A DNA stretch of 64,000 nt from Sporodiniella umbellata (taxonomy: Eukaryota > Mucoromycota > Mucoromycetes > Mucorales > Rhizopodaceae), in contig JAIXMR010000105.1 in NCBI GenBank assembly GCA_025677835.1, positions 32,758-96,757 on the forward strand, read 5' to 3'. Below the pieces are notes generated by a model. That model did no database searches and was not told where the DNA came from. It worked only from the letters and a program-made list of their open reading frames with translations. Of this stretch, positions 35,401 through 48,428 are shown piece by piece. The position numbers and the translations under genes are program-made. Position 1 is the stretch's first letter, and every line of letters starts with the position of its first letter.

Positions 35401-37341
35401 GGTATATATGATCTCTTAACAGAAACAGAGTGGCCCGCTTAGGTACAATTTTGAAGCCCCATTGTCTAAATCCGTTCCATTGTAGTGGTGCGGGCATCCT
35501 ACATTGAATTTCAATTCTGTGCGACAATACAAGTGAAGCATAGTTAACGCTTGTAGATATATCTGTATCTTTCAGAACAACGTCCACAGTATTTGAAATA
35601 CCCTCGGAGCTATAAACCATAGGCGTGTTGACTTTGATGTAAGTTCCTTCTCCAGCCTTTATGTTAAACCAACCAAAAGGTCTATCATAAAAGCCATCCG
35701 TCCCAATATCGAGATCTGGTGATCCAGAGGTATATTTCCAGTCCTATATTTGGAATGTTATTGTTTTTACTCAAAGTTACACCCTGTTTCGTGTTACCTT
35801 GGATTTTTCACGTGTTGGAACTTTTATCTTCCCTTCATTCATGAACTCAATATGCGTTTGAAAGCAAGTAGCAAGTCGGGTTTGTCCGGGATTCAGATTA
35901 GGTGTAGGTGTATTATTGCGATGAGGGTTTGGAAAAAAGTAGTCTTGCATCTGAGCTCTTTGTCTATCAGCCCATGGTCCGTAATGAATGGTTGCATCCC
36001 ACAGGGATACATGTATACCCCACTGAGGGGCCAAGCCTCCATTACCAAGAGGGTCGGTTTCAGATGGTGAGGTATTGGGCACAAGTCCTATTTTGAGAGT
36101 TTGTAATAAGATCAAATGACAATGAGGCGTTGTTTTACCCGCATAGTCCATATAGTAGCTCAGTATCAACTCATTACATTCAAATACATTGCTTACTCTT
36201 GCGTATTCGTCATGAAATGTTGTATTGTTACTGTTCTCATTTTCGTTATTTAGTATATTTCTCATTTGCTGTATATCTCTGTATTTCTTTCTGCGGTTCA
36301 AAGGCAGCAATCTCTGGATCGATTTATAAATACGTTGCATAAAACTTAGCGTATCGTGTGTGTGTTTTTTAGCTCATTGCGACAGGAAACCGTTAATATA
36401 CTCTAAAGTATAAGTTACCTTAGTTTGAAGCTCTCTTTGGTCTCATTATCCATATCGTGTCTCTGATTAAAGTCTACGTTATTTTTTAAGCTGATCTGTG
36501 GCTTCCTCAAAGCAAAGTCGATAGTAGATTTGTAATAATCCATTGATGAGCGAGCATCCGATATACTGTATATTCCGTTAGCCTGGACCATTTGAATAAC
36601 AAGTGCTGTTTTTAGCTCCATATTTCCAATTAGCACTGCTGCTTTCGTACATTCAAATTGTATAGGCAACAATCTTTCAAACAGGGAAGTATTGATCTCC
36701 CTGTTTTCAGAGTCCATTACTATAGACGTATTATGGTTTAGGTGCTCAACGCTCGTTCCAGAATTGGATCCAAATGTTGATATTGGCGATAATCCCAGTA
36801 TGTCCTTTAGTTTGTCGTATGCCGGTATATTGTTATAAATAAAGTACTCAACTCCTTCAAAATTGCAAACAATTCGACACGGTAAATCTTTGCCTTTGTA
36901 ATTTTCACATATTAGTATTTTAAACATAAAATAATTGAGACTATTTACTGTTTATGCCATCGCTATTTGTTTTTCTAACCGTGAACAACCAATACTTCAA
37001 TGCAATATGTCCTTTGACAATAGATACAGAAACGTTGGTTGATGTGTACCGCAGATTTCTAAAAAGAACTCGACCTCCCAAAAGAGTTACTCTTATTGAA
37101 TCTATTATAAAGTTAGGAATACTTGATGTGATAGGTGTCGTCTATTACCGATTTGAATGTATGCATTGTGCCGTCTCCACATGTATTGATTTATAAAGAA
37201 TGACAGCGCTTTTGCGAGAACTCGGTTGGAATAGAATATAAAAAAGAGTGCAACTAGTATAACAATCAAGCAATATGCAACAAATAACCAAAAGTCCTCC
37301 CAAGACTGAACATTGAAGCCCGCATCTACAGCAACAACCAT
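26453..37341 (-). CDS. csf1: Csf1/BLTP1-type bridge-like lipid-transfer protein
   Basis: Twelve exons on the minus strand: 37341-37149, 37101-36949, 36893-36419, 36344-35798, 35743-35236, 35179-34734, 34678-34408, 34357-33752, 33709-33629, 33557-33225, 33168-32990, 32923-26453. All phases close, giving 3,420 residues; yeast Csf1 is about 2,960. One transmembrane segment (about residues 15-40, FWLFVAYCLIVILVALFFIF) is followed by the conserved VTLLGGRVLFRNLRY ... GHIALKYWLF block that opens the lipid-binding groove. Next come HVSLWDATIHYGPWADRQR, PFGWFNIKAGEGTYIKV and LPLSSTYLCHYDLDIG, then a very long beta-rich rod in one 6.5-kb exon. Family members anchor in the ER and move phospholipids in bulk at contact sites; Csf1 supports lipid and GPI-anchor homeostasis and cold growth. 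An acidic Ser-rich insert lies near residues 1,100-1,180. Confidence 0.93.
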
Positions 37342-37884
37342 GTTGCAAAATGCAATAGAAAGAAGAAAAGAAAATAGTTGGCGGGGTTTATATACGTTGT
37401 AGTATTTTATGTCCTTTTAAAAGCAGATTGTACAATTAACTAGATCGAAAAGTAAAAACTATACAGTGACCTCTAAAAGAAAAACTAACATGTAATGGCT
37501 TCTTTGTATAAGATTATTCTGAGTAAGTCTAGGCCTGATTGTCATTGTTTTTAATTGATTTAGTCACGAGTCCAACTAAAGTAACGTATACCTGATAAAT
37601 ACAGGTACAGAACAGTGCTGAGTGTTAGTGATAAGACTGCTTATAAAATCTTAGTGTTGCTTTATACCTAATATAGAAGGTGCAAATACCAACAAAAACC
37701 GTTACGAAAAAATGGTTTCAAAGTTTCTTCAATATTAATCTGTATCTATAGTAGTTTTTGGCTTAATATTTGATCTTTTATTAACTTTGAGCTTTAGTAA
37801 GCTGTTGACAATAAACGACATATGCGCTTTTTGGTTCGGGAAAATTGTTTTGCAAGTATCATACACATTTGATATCACGAAAGA

Positions 37885-39464
37885 TCAGGACTGTATCATC
37901 AGACTATCGCTCCAGCTACTTCCTTTCAGTAACTTCGAAGGTAGAGCGGCATCTACAGGTTTGTTTTGAATTAAAGATTCTTCTCGGTACTGTATAAGCT
38001 GGTTTTCAGTAGTCGAATACTCGTTCTTTGGTGTATACTCTGTTTTTTTTAATATTAATTGACTGGAATCATTTTGATGAAATGCTGGGTGTGAATGTAG
38101 GTCAATTCCAACGTTTTCAATTCCCGTTCCAAGTCTTGGGATTCTTACATAAACGTCAGTGCCAAACCCGTTCATGGGGATGACCTGTAGCTCTCCACCC
38201 CAATACTCTGCATAAACTCTGCTCATAGTCAAGCCTAGACCAAAGTGTCTGTTCCCCATCTTTGATGCTTGATTGGCTCTTTCATCAATATTGGCCGGTA
38301 TTTTTTCAACCCCTTTAATATCTTCAAAGTCGCCTACTTTAGCTCGTGCTTGATATGACCAAAGTCGTTCATATTGACTTTTAGTCATTCCGCCACCGTT
38401 ATCACTAACTCTGAAGTATACGTCTGTCTCATTTGCGCTCACGTTTACTTTTATCGACGGATAGTTGCCTTCTGGATACTTCTTCATTGTAAAACGTATC
38501 GAGTTGTCCAATATTTCATACAAAATATGCTCCAGTTGCTCGGGGACCTTAGAAAATATAAGAGTATTGTTGATAAAACAGAGAAAAAGTTTAAAATATT
38601 ACTCACATAAGCAAATACAACTTCGTTCCCATTGTCTTGTCCACTTGAGTGAATGGTTACTTCAATTTCTGGCGCCCCTAACTTCTTACATTTTGAATTC
38701 TTTTGGTATCTTTTGATATGTCGATAAGCTAGAGATTTAGCTCTTTTAATGATTTGTTGGGCAGAGCAGTGCATAAAAATAATGCCCACATAGCCGTGAT
38801 TTAGTGACGAGTCCCACTCATCATTGCAGGCTTCTGTCAATGCCAAGTGTTGCTCTACTAGTACGCGTCTGGATACTCTGGATCGCAGTGTACGTGTCAG
38901 AAAAAGGTCAAGGTCGTTGTGTTCTGGTGAATAGTACGCTGCACTTTCGCTTATTCCTGTTGCTAGCTTTGGCAAAGACATAAGTCCATTTTCAAGTAAG
39001 CCAGATAACAGTCTGCAAAAATCTGAGTTATCTTTCTCTGTAGTTATTGGTGGAAAATCCCTTATCATCTCAAAAGCAGTCCAATGAAAACTGTATACAT
39101 GCTCAATATGTGGATTTGCTCCAACAATGAACGGGAGCTGCTGAAAATCTCGAACGCGGTGTGCCAACCGAACCAATAGCTCTTTTCGCACCCAGTTAGC
39201 CAAGGCAATCAGTCGTTCAGAATTCATTTGTCGGCCAAAGAAAATAAACTGCCTAATGGTGCTTGGATTAACTGGCTGAGTTGCATATTCATCTATAATC
39301 TTGTTTTGATAAAAATGTAGCGACGAGTTGCACTGAATCGGCTTGATGCTGAGTTCATGTGATTGCTTTAAACCAGATTTTGTACATATAGGGTAGTTTA
39401 TGGTTTTTTTTAGTCTATGTAAAGACATGAAGCTAAGTCGAGTTGTGTTTTTTAAAAGTAGCAT
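37885..39464 (-). CDS. Mitochondrial pyruvate/branched-chain alpha-keto acid dehydrogenase kinase
   Basis: Two exons, 39464-38607 and 38547-37885, give 506 residues; the intron has a GTGAGT donor. The N-terminus MLLLKNTTRLSFMSLHRLKK is basic and lacks acidic residues, as expected of a mitochondrial targeting sequence. The N-terminal four-helix domain includes PSTIRQFIFFGR, YSFHWTAFEMI and LDLFLTRTLRSRVSRRVLVEQH. The GHKL ATP-binding domain has the N-box EILDNSIRFT, the G1 box DNGGGMT and the GNRHFGLGLTMSRVYAEYWGG box. These kinases inactivate PDH or BCKDH in the matrix by phosphorylating E1-alpha. I cannot assign PDK versus BCKDK. The ~70-residue tail after RIPRLGTGIENVGI is polar and not a family feature. 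It lies in tandem with csf1, 0.5 kb upstream of that gene's start. Confidence 0.9.
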
Positions 39465-42280
39465 CGACTACAACAAATTACTAAATATTGGTTTTAAAAA
39501 AATCAAGAGGAAAAAAAAGTGTAAGAAAAAAAAGAAAAAAAAGCTAGCTTTATGATTTTATATTAAGCTTTTAACTAAAAACAAAAACCCGTGAAAAGAT
39601 GAAAAAAAAAAAAAAATGAAAAAAAAAAGAAACGTTGAAAAGAAAAGCTTAAGCATGTCTTTATTGCTCAAGCTTAGATACAGTGAGAACGATAGATGCT
39701 GTGACTTTGCGAAAGGCAAATAAATATTACTAAAAAATAGAATTCAGTTTATAAAACTGAACATTTCAAATCAAAAAACCATTTACGACATTCCCTTTTA
39801 GTTGAGGGGAAATTTCGCAAAAGTTGGTCCGAGTTGAAAAAAAAAACAACTGCCTCTTTAATAAAGGCGATGGCAAATATACTTTTGGGGCAGCGAGCAG
39901 GAATGGCAAACTTTGATCCTATGAAATACTCTCACACTAGCTTTAGATATCAGACCCTTAATAAAATCTATAACTCAATAATGTTTTACTTTTAATCCGA
40001 AAAGAATAAAAACACACACCTTTCCATAGTGTGGCACTGGTTCGTTTTGATCGAAAAACTATCTGCAACGCCTCAAAGTCAATCAAAAGCTTATGGTCAG
40101 TCAAATTCAAAGTAACATGTTTGTTTACAGTTTATTCAATAGAGAGTTTGGTGTCAGTGCCAGTAATTCTAGTACTAATAAACGATTTGAATTTATCATG
40201 ATGTAATGGTAGCCAATAGAAAAAAGAAATAAAAGCAAAAGTTTACAGTGTCAGTAGAGAAATTGTGTACCATGCTGTGCCGGGTTTTGACGACACAAAA
40301 GAAGAGAATCAAAAAAAGCTGCTGTGTTTACATTAACTATCAAAAGTCCAACGTCCTATCAAAGATCACTTGACAGTATGAAAATAGAGCTTTAGCGTTA
40401 ACTTGGACGTTTGTGTAACTAGTACTACTTAACCATGAGAAACAAATGTGCAATGATTTTCTTAGCTAAAAATAAGTTCCGTGGGGGAATATCATGTTGA
40501 TAGGGAGCTAGCTCACGGCGTAACGTTTGACCAGAACTATGGTAGGTATGATTGTATGTCAGCTTTGAGATCGCGTAAATAATATAGTGCGCATAACTGG
40601 AAGGGGACTGGGGCCAAATTTCCGGTAGATCAGGTTATAGGTTATGTGCTAGTATTCAGCGTAATGCTGGTAATGTGTTGTTACGCTAAAAATGTTTTAT
40701 TCTAGTTGTACTATTTTACTATCAAAAAACCGTTCCCTGACACTTGTCCTTATGTTTTTTAATGCGTTCCATTTTGAGCGGTTTTCCTAAAATGTATAAC
40801 ATTCGACGTGTAAAACAAAGAAGGGGGTGCTGTGCAAAATGGGTGAAACCGTGATGCAGATACTTACAATTTTATTGTTTGGGTTTAAAAAGTAGCTCTT
40901 GAATAGTTTTTACCCTGAAGGTTTAGTTTTACTTTTGTAGTATTGTTCAAATCCATAAACTAAAGACGAAATCTCTTAAATTTTTGTCTTGAAAGTAACA
41001 GGAATTGCTGTCACATAATTGCTTTGCATAAATTTACTGTATAGTATACACCATAAGTTATATACAAACTTTCTATATGAAGAAAATGTTATGCTCATGA
41101 CATATACTGAAAAAAAATACATTAAAAAGCTTTAGTTTTTTTCAGTTCGTTATTTTATGTGTGTCTTCTTTTTTCTGTCATTAAAGTAATCAGGGGTCAC
41201 TAATAATCGTATTACTTTGTATAAGAAGTGTACTCAATATTTTTCATACCTGGAATTTTTTACATACATTTTTATACCATTCATGACCTTTGGATTAACT
41301 CACCACCTAATCTGAGCACTTCTTTTATACAACGGTGATTGTGAAGCTTTAAGATGGCAATCATTGCTTTGGTTGCGAAGTAACATCTTTTAAATACCAC
41401 CAATATTTTTGCATAGTTATTTTTTATATCTCCAAGACTTCAAATACTATATTAGCTCTGGTACAATTCACTCATCACTTAAATGTTAGTATTGAGATTT
41501 CCAGATAAGTTCTATATAGTGATATTGTATCTCCGTATCATAGTGGACTCTTCAGCTCCGAAAGCAGAAAGCTCGATCTCCTTGGATTCGCACAAGATAA
41601 AAAAAGAACAATACTATTTTAGAGAAAGCGTACACTGGGCTTTACCTCACTCTAATAGTTTCACTCTTTAATCTTTATTCCGTCCTGTTATTTTCATTTC
41701 TGTTTTGTCATTTTCACTGCTCCAATTTAAAACAGATGTAATTTATCATTGGTTTACAAGTACCCATTTTTTTAGATTGTCATTTTTTTGTTTGTTGTTT
41801 GAAAGAAGCTTTTCTTGTTTAGTGTATTACGTATATGCTTATAAGTATATGACCAGCTTTATTAGCAGTTGCTCCTAATTAAGCACACACAAAACGCAAT
41901 AGGGTCATCTTTATAGACAAGCACCATCAGTCTTGACTAATAAAGCAAAAAAAGACATCTAATTTAAGCTTGATCTTCACTTGATTGGAAAAGTCCGGCT
42001 AAGCATACGTGGTCGCTGTTACTTTCCGAATGAAACACGTTTTTCGTTTAAAAGACATAGAGTTTTTATCAGCTTCAAACAAAGAAAAAAGGTGAGAAAA
42101 TCCACAGCTTTGAAACGCTATGGGTTTTATGCTGCACCAATACAGTAGTCAGCTACGTTGGCTTTGATTGTTAACCCAACGATATGTAAGCTTTACTTGG
42201 TTAATGCGCGGAGCGCAAAACTACATATTGTCCAACAAAATGCTTTTTAATACATTTTCTGCACAATTTAACGCGAAGTG
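39465..42280. other. 2.8-kb intergenic region, no supported gene
   Basis: A divergent promoter region between the kinase (minus) and mcd4 (plus). The kinase-proximal 200 bp is nearly pure A with scattered G. The rest has no open frame over 65 residues and no tandem or inverted structure I could see. An unannotated non-coding RNA or old transposon cannot be excluded. Confidence 0.45.
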
Positions 42281-45200
42281 ATGCTGTCAACAAAAACCCT
42301 ATTATTCATTGGGGTCGTTTTTCACGTCGTATACTTACGAAGCATATTTGATATATACTTTACTTCGCCTATTGTTCATGGGATGACACCTCATTCAAGC
42401 CCGATCGCTCCACCAGCCGATCGGCTTGTTTTGATTGTTGGTAACTTCAAATATTACTTATGTATTCAATGCACGAACCAACATTGCAACAGGGGACGGA
42501 CTGAGAGCTGACAAATTTTTTGAACTTAATGAACAAAACAAAACGAGAGCACCTTTTTTGAGAAATGTGATTGAAAAAAAAGGTGCTTGGGGTGTGTCTC
42601 ATACTAGAGTTCCTACAGAATCAAGACCTGGACATGTAGCCATTATTGCTGGATTCTATGAGGATGTAAGCGCTGTTACTACAGGTAACTATAGGAAATC
42701 TCTATAGTCGACTTTACTTAGTCGCCAATATTAGGTTGGACAACCAACCCTGTTAACTTTGATTCTGTTTTTAATCAATCTCAACATACTTGGTCCTTCG
42801 GTTCTCCTGACATCTTGCCCATGTTTCAACAAGGGGCATCTGATCCTGAAAGTGTAGAAACATTCATGTACCCTCCGGAATATGAGGATTTTTCTGGAGG
42901 TAACATCAGTTTTTTAAACTACTATTCATTCTTCCTATCTATTAGAGGCCTCTCGATTGGATACTTGGGTATTTGACAATGTAAAACAGTTGTTTAAAAA
43001 CGCCTCTACAAATCCTGAATTGAACGCTAGACTTAGACAAAAAAAAGTCGTGTTTTTCCTACATCTACTTGGCTTAGACACAAACGGGCATGGTTTTAGA
43101 CCTACTTCAAAAGAATACTTGGACAACATCAATCTTGTTGATAGTGGGGTAAAAGAGATGGTAGAACTTATTGAGAAGTTTTATAGACACGACGGCCGAA
43201 CAAGCTATGTGTTTACTGCTGATCATGGCATGAATAATAGAGGTATGCCTTTTTTTCTTGTCGAAAAATATTTACATTGAAAATGTATTCTGATGTAACG
43301 TTTTGTTGAATAAGGCGCTCATGGTGACGGCCACCCTGATAACACGCGTACACCTATTGTAGCTTGGGGAGCAGGTGTAAGGAATCCCGTTTACTCTGGA
43401 AAAGGCCATGATGATTTCTCTGCCAATTGGGGACTATCAAAGACTGAAAGAAACGACATAGAACAAGCAGATATCGCACCCCTAATGTCTCATTTGATTG
43501 GTATCAACTATCCTGTCAACAATGTAGGTAGCTTGCCTTTGGGCTTTTTAAGACCGAACGGTATGATGAACGCCGAAGCTGCATTCACAAACGCGCTCCA
43601 GATTTTGGAACAGCTTCAAGTCAAACATAGTAAGTGTAGCCTGCTCTTCTCTTTTGAAAAAAAAAAAAAAAAAAAAAAAAGATACTGTTTTAGCTTTGCA
43701 TTGTCTAATATACATTGTAGATGAAAAGGCCGAAAGCGAGTTGTTTTTTAGACCTTTTCCTGGGCTTACTGGCAATCGCGATCCTACGCTCCTTGTTGCT
43801 GAAATCAAATCGCTCATAGCTGATAAAAGTTATGAGTTGGCGGAACAAAAATCCAAAGAGCTCATGAGCCTTTGCCTTCAAGGCATGCACTATTTTCAAA
43901 CATATGATTGGTTTTTTCTTCGAACCGTTATTACCGTTGGCTATGTTGGGTGGTGCGCGTTTTGTATAGAGTATGTGTTCCGCCATTTTGTATTCTTTTC
44001 GCATGGAGGAGCTTCAAGCTCAATCAGATTACGTATATTTGTAAGTATATAATGTGTTTGTTTCAAAATGCAGACTATAACATCAAGTATATAGATTGAT
44101 TCGTTATCTATCTTGGTCATGGTTGGAGTATCTACCACGATATACATACAGAAAATGCCATTTACTTACCATGCGTATACTTTTTTCCCTGTTTTCTTTT
44201 GGAACCAAGTCCTGAGAAACTACCGAACGCTGGTTGAAATGTTACGTCTTTTCGTACAAAAAGGTCTCCTCAAAACTCTAATTACTGTGGCGGTCGTTAT
44301 AACACTCTTGGAAACGCTTGTAAACTATAAAAAAAAAACTAAAACCGACACAGTATCGCTTTGCTAATACTTGAAAAGGTTTTCAGCTTTTTTTACCGCG
44401 AGGTGCTTACTGCTTTATTTGTTATGCTTTCAGTATGGCCTTTAATAATGCCAAAAAGTGCTACAACAGACGACAATGGACTGCTGACTGCGTGGTTCCT
44501 CTCGTGTATGTTCACTAGTTTATTCACACTGCTTCCTGTAGAAAAAAAAGAAAACATTAACGAAGTGTAAAGTTCGCTATTACGAAAGAACTTAGATGTG
44601 TTATATTTACAATGTTTGTTTTTGTCGCTCTTTAGTCTTGCTGGTGGTATACTTTGCTTTGTGCTTGTCGCCTGGTCTTGTCTCAAACTCAAAAAACAAC
44701 GAAGAACAACCGAAACTCAAAACAGGGTTGTATACTTTCAACTTTGTCTGGTAGCTATCAGCTGTGTTTCAGTATACTTGACATCTGTTAGCTTAAAAAA
44801 TCGTGAGGGCCTTCCAAGACTTAACCAAGTTGTTAATTGGGTTATAATTGGTATATATATTTCATATAAAACTCAGACAATTTGTTATCTGACTCACGTG
44901 TTAAAATTCTAAAGCTGCTTCGAGCGCTTTACCTTTTGTATACCGAGGAAGCGCAAGCGACGATTATATGGGAAGATTGCTTGTAATCTGCCTTGCCTTT
45001 ACGCCTCCTATGGTTTTGCTCAGTATATCCTACGAGCTTTTATTTTATACTCTCTTTTGTACCACAGTCTTGCTTTGGTTAGAAGTAGAACGTACGTTGT
45101 ACAAGGAAAGAAAAACAACAGTCAATCGATCGCTTACAATAGGCGATATAAGAGCTGCCATCATGTTTATGTTCTTTGTCAATGCTGCTTTCTTTGGGAC

Positions 45201-45609
45201 AGGGAATGTAGCCTCTCTGAGTAGTTTCTCATTAGAAAGTGTTTACAGATTTACGACTGTATTTGATCCGTTTCTTATGGGAGCTCTCCTTATTGGTAAA
45301 GTGCTGATTCCTTTCTTTGTCTTGTCATCCGTTCTGGGGGTCTTGAGCTCAAGCTTAGGTCTTCAGCCATTTACGCTGTTCTTTGTGGTCATGAGCTTAA
45401 CCGATATTCAGACAATCAATTTCTTCTTTATGGTAACCGACTTTGGTAGCTGGTTAGAAATCGGCACTTCTATTAGTCACTTCTGTATTGCAGAGCTTTT
45501 TATTATTTTCACCATTCTTCTCTTTGTTATTTCTAGAGTCTTAGTAGGCCATGTCACTTTACCTAAACGTTTTAGAATTGTTGATAAAATGAAACCAAAG
45601 CAGACCTAA
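42281..45609 (+). CDS. mcd4: GPI ethanolamine-phosphate transferase 1 (Mcd4/PIG-N)
   Basis: Ten exons: 42281-42440, 42493-42684, 42735-42899, 42946-43242, 43315-43629, 43721-44040, 44095-44319, 44379-44566, 44636-44850, 44915-45609. Phases close, giving 923 residues; yeast Mcd4 is 919. An N-terminal signal anchor is followed by the lumenal alkaline-phosphatase-like catalytic domain: [15 protein letters not shown] with metal-binding Asp, [17 protein letters not shown], the [15 protein letters not shown] block, [13 protein letters not shown] and the metal-binding [19 protein letters not shown]. The C-terminal half is a multispanning membrane domain. The enzyme adds ethanolamine phosphate to the first mannose of the GPI precursor in the ER. 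Csf1 nearby acts in lipid supply for the same pathway in yeast, but the adjacency is probably chance. Confidence 0.95.
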
Positions 45610-45793
45610 AAATCTATACAGTATTAAAGTACAGTATAGTAATTAAACTTTGCAGCTTGTATATTTTATTAAGTATGAACAAAAGCTTTTTTTTTCTTTA
45701 GCAGCGGGAATCTATTGCTCTTAATTTACAGATGCGTGTATGTGCGTGTATATATGTGTATATGTAGTTGGCTTTTTTTCTTTCATTTTTTCG

Positions 45794-48428
45794 TTAGTAG
45801 CCTTCAACTACTGGAAGCTTGACAGGTTTTTTATCTCTTTTTGGTCTAGTAGAGATGCTGTCAGTAGCTCTCCAGTCTGAGGGTAGATTAAACTTGAAAT
45901 TTGGTGAGCACGTTGATTCCGGAAGATTCCAGTATTCCTTTTGAATCTCTGCCACTTGTGCCAAGCTTTCTATGGCTCCAAGGTTTGGTTTAACGCCGTT
46001 CAGTGTGTGTTTGAAGTCCACTATTTGTTGATCGGCCAGTGTATTGGGAGGTAAAAGCTGAGCGACACTTGCTGCGCAAGAGGAAGCTAAAGGCTGTAGT
46101 TCATATCCGCCTATCCGGTATGAGTAGATTGTACACTACAAACAATATATACCTTCTAGCGTCAACAAAAGGCGACCTTCGCAAACCTCATCGGCCAGGT
46201 CTTTAACTATTTTAGTCATCATTGCATACCCTCTTGGTGTGACACTATAACCACCGAGCTAATTTAAAGTTTAGAAGACGGATTTTCATTTTCTTTTTCA
46301 TGATTGGTTTACGTTTTCTGGGTGCCCTTCAGCAGCATCAAATCCAGCAGAAACGAATATCTGTTTTATAAGAGTCAGATCAATCCTGCCAGTTATTTTT
46401 TTTTAAGAACTACCATATCAGGATTAAATTGGCGAGAGATGGGATCAATAAAATAATGAAAGGCTGCAATAAATTCCGTATCGCCCATAGGTTCTTTTTT
46501 GGAAGCATCTTTTTTTTTAGAATACATATATGTGGATAAATACACATTGCTTATATGTGTTTTACTTACTTGGTTTGTCTTCAGAGGAGCTGAAAGTAAT
46601 GTTTATATTGGTACCTAGCCCGTTGCCCTCTCCACATTCGTCAGGAGCACCTGTAAATGGATAAAATCGACCTTTGTCCCATCGGTGAATGGATATATAA
46701 AGAACATTGGGATTGTCATAAAACATTTTCTGAGTGCCGTTCCCATGGCTAAAAACATTAGTATTTTTCTTGGTTAGAAATGAAGGTAATTCTTTTTTTT
46801 TTTTTTTTTACTGTATGTCCCTATTTTTTTTTATGTAAGTATTTGTTTTGTTTTGTTTCTCTTTAATTTACCAATCAATGATGAGAATCTTTTTAATTTT
46901 GGTCGGATATTTCTCTAATGTATCAGCCACTGCTACAGCCACATTATTGTAGAAACAGAAGCCCATGGCTGTATCACTTTCAGCGTGATGACCTACTCAA
47001 GCGGGGCAATGAATACCCAACCTGATTTACAAAAACCTGTATGCGTTTATAGGGGCATTTTTTACCAGGTGGCCTAATCAAGGCAAATCCATTTCTAAGT
47101 TGATCATTAACGATGGGGTCCACAAGAGATAATAAAGCTCCTGCGGCTATTCGGGCGGACAGGCTGGAGTGAAGCGGGTGGAATGTTGTATCTACTGCAA
47201 TCCCCAGTTCGCCACATGTCATTTCGCAAATAAGGCCTGGAGGAGCTACTGGCTTTGGGTCAATCTGAGTAGCGTCAACCGTTGCTGCAGCCGAAGAAAA
47301 CTTCGTATGTTGTCGTTTTATGTGGTCTTTATCTGCTTGTTTAGCTATGTCACCGCCCATACCCCGCATTATGGTCGGTTTATTTGTGGGCGGTTCAGGG
47401 TTTAATAAAGCAGCAATGGATGTGATTTTCAAGGGCTTTCTGTCTACTTTTTCTTCGTCTATCGGGTAGTAGTTTCGAACATGGGAATAGGTATGTACAC
47501 GTAATAGTTCTTGCGTTGTTATTTCTCGAGCATGGACTCTTCCAAAGTATCTCAGTAATCTATAAACGAAAAAAATTATACATTCTGTTTTAATAAATGT
47601 TTTTTTTTTTTACCTGTTTGCATGGAGTGCTTGCAATATAGAGCTAATTCTATCAGGCCTTTCTGGGTGAACAGTTTCTTTTGATTGGCAAGGGCAACAA
47701 TGAAGAGACATTCTTCTGTCTTGCACGAGACCTGTATAATGCCTGGTCTCCTCACCTAACTTTGATTTATAGAATTCGGCAAAATCTCTCCAAGACCGTT
47801 CGCTTTCTGGGCCTTTAGGACCGTAAAGAAATGATGAACGTGGGTTATGGATACGAATTAGCGTTGGACTAATCCATTCTGCCTCATCTGGGGACCACCC
47901 CTCATAATGAACAAATACAAGGGCATCTCCAGCAGCCGCTGTATCTGATATCTCCACTACTCGTGCACAGTACCATTCTTTAACGTTGTCTGTCCACTTT
48001 ATTGCCTCTACTTGATCTCCTGCCTTATATGAGAAGCTACGATACTGATCTTCTATAATAAGGAGGAAAGAAGTGCTAAGAACGACAATCAAGCACATGT
48101 GTCTCTTTATTACCTTCATACTGTAAATGGAGCCCCTTTAACTTCTTTTGTGTGAGATCTAATCCCATCTCTGCTTTACCGTCCTTAGAGTCTACAAACA
48201 ATTCCTTTTTATTGTTCCGTCCCGAACGTCTTCGTTTTAATGATCCAGTAGAAGACGAGCTGGAACGATTACCATCACTCCCATAATGAGGTAATGTGGA
48301 GAGATAGCGTGTATCTGCTGACCGAGAATACCTCAATAAAGGATCGTGGGGTGGTGTTAAAGCCTAGAAACGCTCAATGGACCGACACTTACGCATCCAA
48401 TTGCTCAAAAAAACCATCTACTTACCAT
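45794..48428 (-). CDS. Class IIa-type histone deacetylase with N-terminal Tudor-like domain
   Basis: Eleven exons: 48428-48426, 48363-48114, 48052-47614, 47559-47066, 46992-46872, 46820-46812, 46748-46570, 46508-46414, 46360-46313, 46258-46153, 46110-45794. Phases close, giving 686 residues. Exon 1 codes only the ATG, and exon 6 is 9 nt and restores DWDIHHGNGTQ. Residues ~92-150 ([20 protein letters not shown] ... [13 protein letters not shown]) form a Tudor/MBT-like chromatin-reader module. The deacetylase domain starts near HYTGLVQD. It keeps residues corresponding to the class IIa structural zinc site (HCCPC near 202-206, His213, later TCGELG), then [29 protein letters not shown] and LEGGYE. 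The Tyr of GGY is kept, whereas vertebrate class IIa enzymes have His there, so it is probably catalytically active. There is no C-terminal Arb2 domain as in yeast Hda1. Confidence 0.9.

Noticed and set aside
43654..43720. Poly-Lys open frame at the mcd4 intron
   Set aside because: A 22-nt A run inside an intron; the joined exons on either side match the Mcd4 family without it.
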